A DNA stretch of 9,970 nucleotides from Pseudomonadota bacterium (GTDB lineage: Bacteria > Pseudomonadota > Alphaproteobacteria > Azospirillales > Azospirillaceae): NCBI GenBank assembly GCA_023412175.1, contig JAEYOB010000009.1, forward strand, positions 1-9,970, given 5' to 3'. Below are positions 6,232 to 9,970 of this stretch, piece by piece (within the stretch, counting starts at the first letter, position 1; each line of letters starts with the position of its first letter). Under the pieces are notes generated by a model. That model was not told where the DNA came from. It did not search any database and was given only the letters and a program-made list of their open reading frames with translations. The position numbers were made by a program, and so were the translations under genes.

Positions 6232-7506
6232 TTGCCTGATCCGTTGAAGAAGCGCCGCATCGTTTCCGCCTTCCTGCTGGCCCTGCTGCCGGCCGGGCCG
6301 GCGCTGGCCGACGGCATCGACACCCGCATCGGCGAGGCGCTGTTCCGCCGCATGTGGGTCACCGCCCCGACCGTGACCCTGGCGAACGACGGGCTGGGGC
6401 CCCTCTACAACGCCCGCTCCTGCGCCACCTGCCATCCCAGGGGCAGCGGCGGGCGCCCGCCGGATCCGGACGCTCCGGGCGAGGGCATCGGCTACACGGT
6501 CAAGTTGAACGACGACCCGGTCTACGGACGGCAGATCCAGTCCAACGCCGTCTTCGGTCTGGCCGTCGAGGGGCGGCCCAAGGTTCAGTATCGCGAGGAG
6601 ACAGCGCGATTCCCCGATGGGGAGACGGTGCGCCTGCGCCGCCCGATCCTCGAAATCGCCGACCTCGGCTACGGTCCCCTGGCGGAGACCACCGTGCTGT
6701 CCGGACGGGTGGCGCCGCGCGTGCACGGGATGGGGCTGCTGGACCGCATTCCCGAAGCCGACATCCTGGCCGGAGCCGATCCCGACGACCGCGACGGCGA
6801 CGGCATCCGCGGCCGACCCAACTACATCGTGGTGGACGGTGTGCCACGCCTCGGCCGTTTCGGCCTGAAAGCCACCCACCCGACGCTCAACCGGCAGAAC
6901 GCGGAAGCGTTCAGTCTCGACATCGGCATGTCCACACCGGCCTTCCGCGCGGCCTGGGGCGACTGCACCCCGGTGCAGACCGCGTGCCGGGAGGCCCACC
7001 ACGGCGATTCGCCGCAGTTCGAGGATCTGGAGATCCCGAGCACGGTCATCGCGCTGATCGACGGCTACCTGCGCGACCTGCCGCCCAACGGCGGCCTGGC
7101 GCCTCCCAAGAACAAGGCCGGAGCCACCCTGTTCGCCGCCACCGGCTGCGCGTCCTGCCACCGCCCGTCCTTCACCACCGCCGAGGATCCGGCGCACCCC
7201 GCCCTGTCGAAGCGGACCGTCTTCCTCTACAGCGACCTTCTGCTGCACGATCTGGGCGACGATCTGGCCGACGGCGTGACGATGGGCGAAGCGCGCGGGC
7301 GCGACTGGCGGACCGCGCCGCTGTGGGGCCTGAACCGGCTGGCGAAGGACGATGGCCGCCTGTCGCTGCTGCACGACGGCCGGGCGCGCAGCGTCGCCGA
7401 AGCCGTCCTGTGGCACGGCGGCGAGGCCGCGCCGGCGCGGAGCGCCTTCATGAACCTGACCTCCGACGAACGGCGGCATCTGGTGCGCTTCGTCCTGGGG
7501 CTATAA
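6232..7506 (+). CDS. DUF1111 dihaem oxidoreductase (putative peroxidase / thiol oxidoreductase), exported
   Basis: This protein of about 424 residues has a signal peptide (KKRRIVSAFLLALLPAG, ending near ALA-D) and two c-haem sites, CATCH (64-68) and CASCH (306-310). The family marks seen are an Asp-rich DPDDRDGDG loop (183-191) that may bind calcium, GRFGLKA (208-213 region), LLHDLGDDLADG, WRTAPLWGL and LLHDGRARS near the end. Members are called dihaem oxidoreductases and are distant relatives of cytochrome c peroxidase; their substrate is not established. They regularly sit between two imelysin genes, as here. No in-frame ATG exists upstream: the start is TTG at 6232, with a weak GGGA 10 bases before it, or TTG at 6244, which would give a more standard Lys-Arg-rich signal peptide. 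The rare start and weak ribosome site suggest low translation compared with the imelysin. Confidence 0.88.
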   Translation: MPDPLKKRRIVSAFLLALLPAGPALADGIDTRIGEALFRRMWVTAPTVTLANDGLGPLYNARSCATCHPRGSGGRPPDPDAPGEGIGYTVKLNDDPVYGRQIQSNAVFGLAVEGRPKVQYREETARFPDGETVRLRRPILEIADLGYGPLAETTVLSGRVAPRVHGMGLLDRIPEADILAGADPDDRDGDGIRGRPNYIVVDGVPRLGRFGLKATHPTLNRQNAEAFSLDIGMSTPAFRAAWGDCTPVQTACREAHHGDSPQFEDLEIPSTVIALIDGYLRDLPPNGGLAPPKNKAGATLFAATGCASCHRPSFTTAEDPAHPALSKRTVFLYSDLLLHDLGDDLADGVTMGEARGRDWRTAPLWGLNRLAKDDGRLSLLHDGRARSVAEAVLWHGGEAAPARSAFMNLTSDERRHLVRFVLGL

Positions 7507-7549
7507 GAGAAGGCCCACCACGGCCCGCCACCCACTGTCGAGGATGAGG

Positions 7550-8665
7550 ATGATGCACCGCCGCCTGCTGCTTGGCCTGATGTCGGCCGCCGCCGTGTCG
7601 GCGCTGCTCCCGGCGCTGCCCGCCCTTGCGGCGCGCGATCCGGGCAAGGACGCCACCGTGACGGGCGGGTTGGTCCGCACCCACATCCTGCCACGCTTCG
7701 AGGCGCTGGCCACCGCTGCAGCAGACTACGCCGACCGGCTCGGCCGGTTCGCGGAATCGCCCACCGCGGCCGGGCTGGAGGAATGCCGGGACGCCCACCG
7801 CGCCGTCACCGACGCCTGGGCCGGCGCGCAGCACCTGCGCCCCGGCCCGCTGATGTCCGACCTGCGCGCCGAGCGCATCTCCTACTGGCCGGAACGCCCC
7901 GGCCTCGTGCAGCGCCAGATCGCGGGCTTCCTCAACGCCCGCGACCCGAAGCTGTTGGAACCCGGCGCGCTGGCCCGCCAGAGCGCGGCGGTGCAGGGGT
8001 TGACGGTCCTGGAGAGGCTGCTGTTCGACGAGGGTGTCACCGTTGCCTCCTTCGACGGGGACGACGCCAAGCGCTACCGCGGCGCCCTGGCGGCGGCGGC
8101 GGCGCGCAACCTCGCCACGCTCACCGCCGGCGCGCGCGACGGCTGGAAGGCGCTGGAGAAGCCGCTGGCCGCCGGCCGGCAGACCATCCTCGGCCCGGAT
8201 TCGGGCTGGGCGGTGAACGCGCTGTTCACCGCGGCGATCACCCAGGTGCAGGTCGTCACCGACCAGAAGCTTCTGGCGCCGCTCGGCCCCGGCCCCGGCG
8301 AAGCGAGGCCGACCGTCGCCGAGGCGACGCGCAGCGGGCGCTCCATCCGCAACGTGGTGCTCAACCTGGAAGCCCTGCGTGCCCTGATGCTGGGTGAGCA
8401 CGGCGGTCCCGGCCTCGCGGCGCTGCTGCCCGATACCGCGGACGGCACAGCCGCCCGGAAGGCCCTCGACGAAAGCCTTCTGGCCGCCATTCGCGCCGCC
8501 GGGGCGATCCCGGCCCCGCTGACCACCGCCGTCGGTGATCCGGCGAAGCGCAAGACGGTGGAAGGAGCCTTGCAGGCGGTCAAGGCGGTGCGCATCCAGC
8601 TTGTCGATACGGTCGCCCCGCTCCTCGACATCACGCTGGGCTTCAACGAGCTGGATGGGGACTGA
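7550..8665 (+). CDS. Imelysin-like periplasmic protein lacking the GxHxxE histidine
   Basis: This 371-residue protein has a signal peptide (HRRLLLGLMSAAAVSALLPALPALA, cleaved before ARD, given as a description of residues 3-28). The imelysin domain follows, mostly alpha-helical and alanine-rich. ISYWPERPGLVQRQI (about 110-124) and QGLTVLERLLFDE (149-161) match the second imelysin of such loci. Where the family has GxHxxE this protein has GLTVLE: the Gly and Glu remain but the His is Thr, so the proposed metal site is altered. It may bind another ligand or partner the first imelysin. ATGs occur at 7544, 7550 and 7553; GAGG at 7540-7543 is 6 bases from 7550, which is preferred, while 7544 abuts the GAGG. 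Only 43 bases separate it from the dihaem gene, and 3 bases from the next gene, indicating one operon. Confidence 0.88.
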   Translation: MMHRRLLLGLMSAAAVSALLPALPALAARDPGKDATVTGGLVRTHILPRFEALATAAADYADRLGRFAESPTAAGLEECRDAHRAVTDAWAGAQHLRPGPLMSDLRAERISYWPERPGLVQRQIAGFLNARDPKLLEPGALARQSAAVQGLTVLERLLFDEGVTVASFDGDDAKRYRGALAAAAARNLATLTAGARDGWKALEKPLAAGRQTILGPDSGWAVNALFTAAITQVQVVTDQKLLAPLGPGPGEARPTVAEATRSGRSIRNVVLNLEALRALMLGEHGGPGLAALLPDTADGTAARKALDESLLAAIRAAGAIPAPLTTAVGDPAKRKTVEGALQAVKAVRIQLVDTVAPLLDITLGFNELDGD

Positions 8666-8668
8666 GCC

Positions 8669-9775
8669 ATGGCCATGAACCGCCGGAACGTCCTGCTCCT
8701 GCTGGGCGGCGGGCTCGGCGCCGCCCTGGTCGGGCCGGCGCGGGCGAACACCGCGAACGGCCCTCTCTATCTCAGCGCCTACGCCACCGCCGGCGCGTCG
8801 CCCAGCTACGGCGTCGCGGCGCTGGACGAAGCCGGCGCGGTGCGCTTCACCACGCCCACGCCCGGCCGCGCCCACGCCGTCCTCCCGCATCCGGCGCGCG
8901 CCGAGGCCATCGCCTTCGCCCGCCGGCCGGGCCGCTGGTTCATGCCGGTGTCGCTGGACGACGGCACGCCGGGCCACGTGGTCAAGGCGCCGGACGACAG
9001 CCGCTTCACCGGCCACGGCGCCTTCTCCGCCGACGGGCGGCTGCTGTATGTGGCGGAGGACGACGTCCCCGGCGAGGCCGGCGCCATCGGCGTCTACGAC
9101 GCGGCCGACGGCTATCGCCGCCTCGACGCCCTGCCGACCCACGGCCTCGGGCCGCACGAGCTGATCATGATCGGGGGCGGCGCCGTCCTCGCGGTCACCA
9201 ACGGCGGCGTCATCACCCACCCCGACACCGGCCGGGCCAAGCTGAACCTGGACGAGATGGATTCGTCGCTGACCTACGTCGAGGCGGCCAGCGGCCGGCT
9301 GCTCGACAAGGTGCGGCTGCCGGAGCAGCATAGCAACCTCGGCATCCGCCACATCGCCCCCCTGCCCGACGGCGGGATCGCCTTCGGCACGCAGGACGAA
9401 CGCCCCACGGGCGAGTTGCAGCCCCTGACCGGCATGCACCGGCCCGGCAGCGGCGCGGTGCGCCTGTTCGACACGCCCGACGATATCCTGAACCGGTTCG
9501 GCGGCTATATCGGCAGCGTGGCGACGGACGGGCACACGGTCGCGGCCAGTTCGCCCAAGGGCGGGGTCATCGGGCTGTGGGACGGCGCCGCCGGCGGGTG
9601 GCTCGGCGCGACCATGCTGCCGGACGGCTGCGGCCTCGCCCCCACCGTGAGCGGCTTCCTGGTCACCAGCGGGCTGGGCGCGATCGAAACGGTTGGCGCG
9701 CCCACCGCGGACGCCCGCGACATGCAGCAGACGCCTGCCTTCCGCTGGGACAACCACGTGACACGCCGCGCCTGA
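8669..9775 (+). CDS. DUF1513 family exported protein, beta-propeller-like
   Basis: This 368-residue protein begins with a twin-arginine leader, N-R-R-N-V-L followed by a leucine/glycine-rich stretch to about residue 27, suggesting folded export by Tat. The rest shows repeated strand-rich units with Asp-Gly turns (FSADGRLLYVAED at about 119-131, LPDGGIAFGTQDE at about 232-244), as in WD40-like or YVTN propellers. Conserved-looking His motifs are TGHGAFS (114-120), THGLGPHE (157-164) and HSNLGIRH (221-228). DUF1513 proteins have no proven activity but accompany imelysin/DUF1111 loci, so a role in the same periplasmic iron process is inferred by association. GGGGA at 8657-8661 lies inside the end of the previous gene, 7 bases before this ATG; with only 3 bases between stop and start, translation is probably coupled. 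It closes the operon. Confidence 0.88.
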   Translation: MAMNRRNVLLLLGGGLGAALVGPARANTANGPLYLSAYATAGASPSYGVAALDEAGAVRFTTPTPGRAHAVLPHPARAEAIAFARRPGRWFMPVSLDDGTPGHVVKAPDDSRFTGHGAFSADGRLLYVAEDDVPGEAGAIGVYDAADGYRRLDALPTHGLGPHELIMIGGGAVLAVTNGGVITHPDTGRAKLNLDEMDSSLTYVEAASGRLLDKVRLPEQHSNLGIRHIAPLPDGGIAFGTQDERPTGELQPLTGMHRPGSGAVRLFDTPDDILNRFGGYIGSVATDGHTVAASSPKGGVIGLWDGAAGGWLGATMLPDGCGLAPTVSGFLVTSGLGAIETVGAPTADARDMQQTPAFRWDNHVTRRA

Positions 9776-9828
9776 CCCGCCGGCCCACACCGGCCTCCCC
9801 CTGCCCTGGCCAAGCTTCCGAGTCGAGA

Positions 9829-9903
9829 CTGGACGCGCCGTCCGCGGCCTCGCCGCGCCCGCGGCGCACCGGCGTGCCCGGCCGGCTGGACGCCCCCCGT
9901 CCG
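9829..9903. other. Cluster of small GC hairpins downstream of the DUF1513 gene
   Basis: Two related mini-hairpins begin with the same CTGGACG: GGACG-CGC-CGTCC at 9831-9843 and GGACG-CCCCC-CGTCC at 9888-9902. Between them CGCCGC-GCCC-GCGGCG (9851-9866) forms a third stem. None is followed by a T-run. They may help end the imelysin operon transcript in a Rho-dependent way. At this GC content such stems are partly expected by chance. Confidence 0.3.
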
Positions 9904-9932
9904 GGGTCGAAAACGCCGCCCGCTCCCGACAG

Positions 9933-9950
9933 TTACACACCCTTACACAC
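9933..9950. promoter_or_regulatory. Tandem TTACACAC direct repeat, likely response-regulator site for a gene beyond the window
   Basis: TTACACAC occurs twice with a 10-base period (9933-9940 and 9943-9950); on the other strand it reads GTGTGTAA-GG-GTGTGTAA. Direct repeats one helical turn apart are the usual target of OmpR/PhoB-type response regulators, and GTAA-N6-GTAA resembles the CpxR class. The bases around it become AT-richer towards the window end, consistent with a promoter for a following gene. The regulator is unknown. Confidence 0.4.
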
Positions 9951-9970
9951 AGCAACCAAAAAGCCCATGC

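Noticed and set aside
7448..9955. 835-codon minus-strand open frame over the second imelysin and DUF1513 genes
   Set aside because: It spans two well-supported genes with tight spacing and ribosome sites, and shows no domain of its own.

Overview
The window is GC-rich, about two thirds G+C, with strong third-position GC bias and long open frames antisense to the real genes. That composition, together with the gene families present, suggests an alphaproteobacterium of the Azospirillum/Rhodospirillales type. This assignment is an inference from composition and gene content; no rRNA or marker gene is present to confirm it.

Layout. (1) Bases 3-290 hold the end of a molybdate ABC-transporter ATPase (ModC, TOBE region). 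It converges on (2) a minus-strand gene (348-2582) for a membrane-anchored trehalose-6-phosphate synthase; a perfect 8-bp-stem hairpin lies between them. (3) Bases 2583-3079 are a less GC-rich intergenic stretch with no recognisable gene. (4) A small protein of unknown function follows (3080-3361). (5) Next is a periplasmic dihaem peroxidase of the CCP/MauG family (3488-4654), with a perfect TGCAAT-N4-ATTGCA palindrome in its upstream region. (6) A four-gene plus-strand run follows (4827-9775): imelysin with an intact GxHxxE motif, DUF1111-type dihaem oxidoreductase, a second imelysin-like protein without the motif's His, and a DUF1513 beta-propeller-like protein. A perfect TTGACA -35 hexamer and a TGCAATTC-type Fur-like box precede it. 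(7) The last 195 bases are non-coding and contain small GC hairpins and a tandem TTACACAC repeat, which probably belongs to the control region of a gene outside the window.

How it fits together. All five products from 3488 to 9775 carry export signals, two are dihaem c-type cytochromes and two are imelysins. This matches the known Fur-regulated imelysin / dihaem oxidoreductase / imelysin / DUF1513 locus of proteobacteria such as Pseudomonas, thought to act in periplasmic iron acquisition or handling. Its mechanism is not established. No inner-membrane permease or outer-membrane receptor is encoded here. The MauG-like dihaem enzyme just upstream, with a similar candidate operator, may belong to the same regulon. 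The most unusual points are a His in place of the expected inter-haem Trp of that enzyme, the shared operator-like palindromes, the pairing of an intact with a His-less imelysin, and the fusion of a membrane/periplasmic module to trehalose-phosphate synthase.
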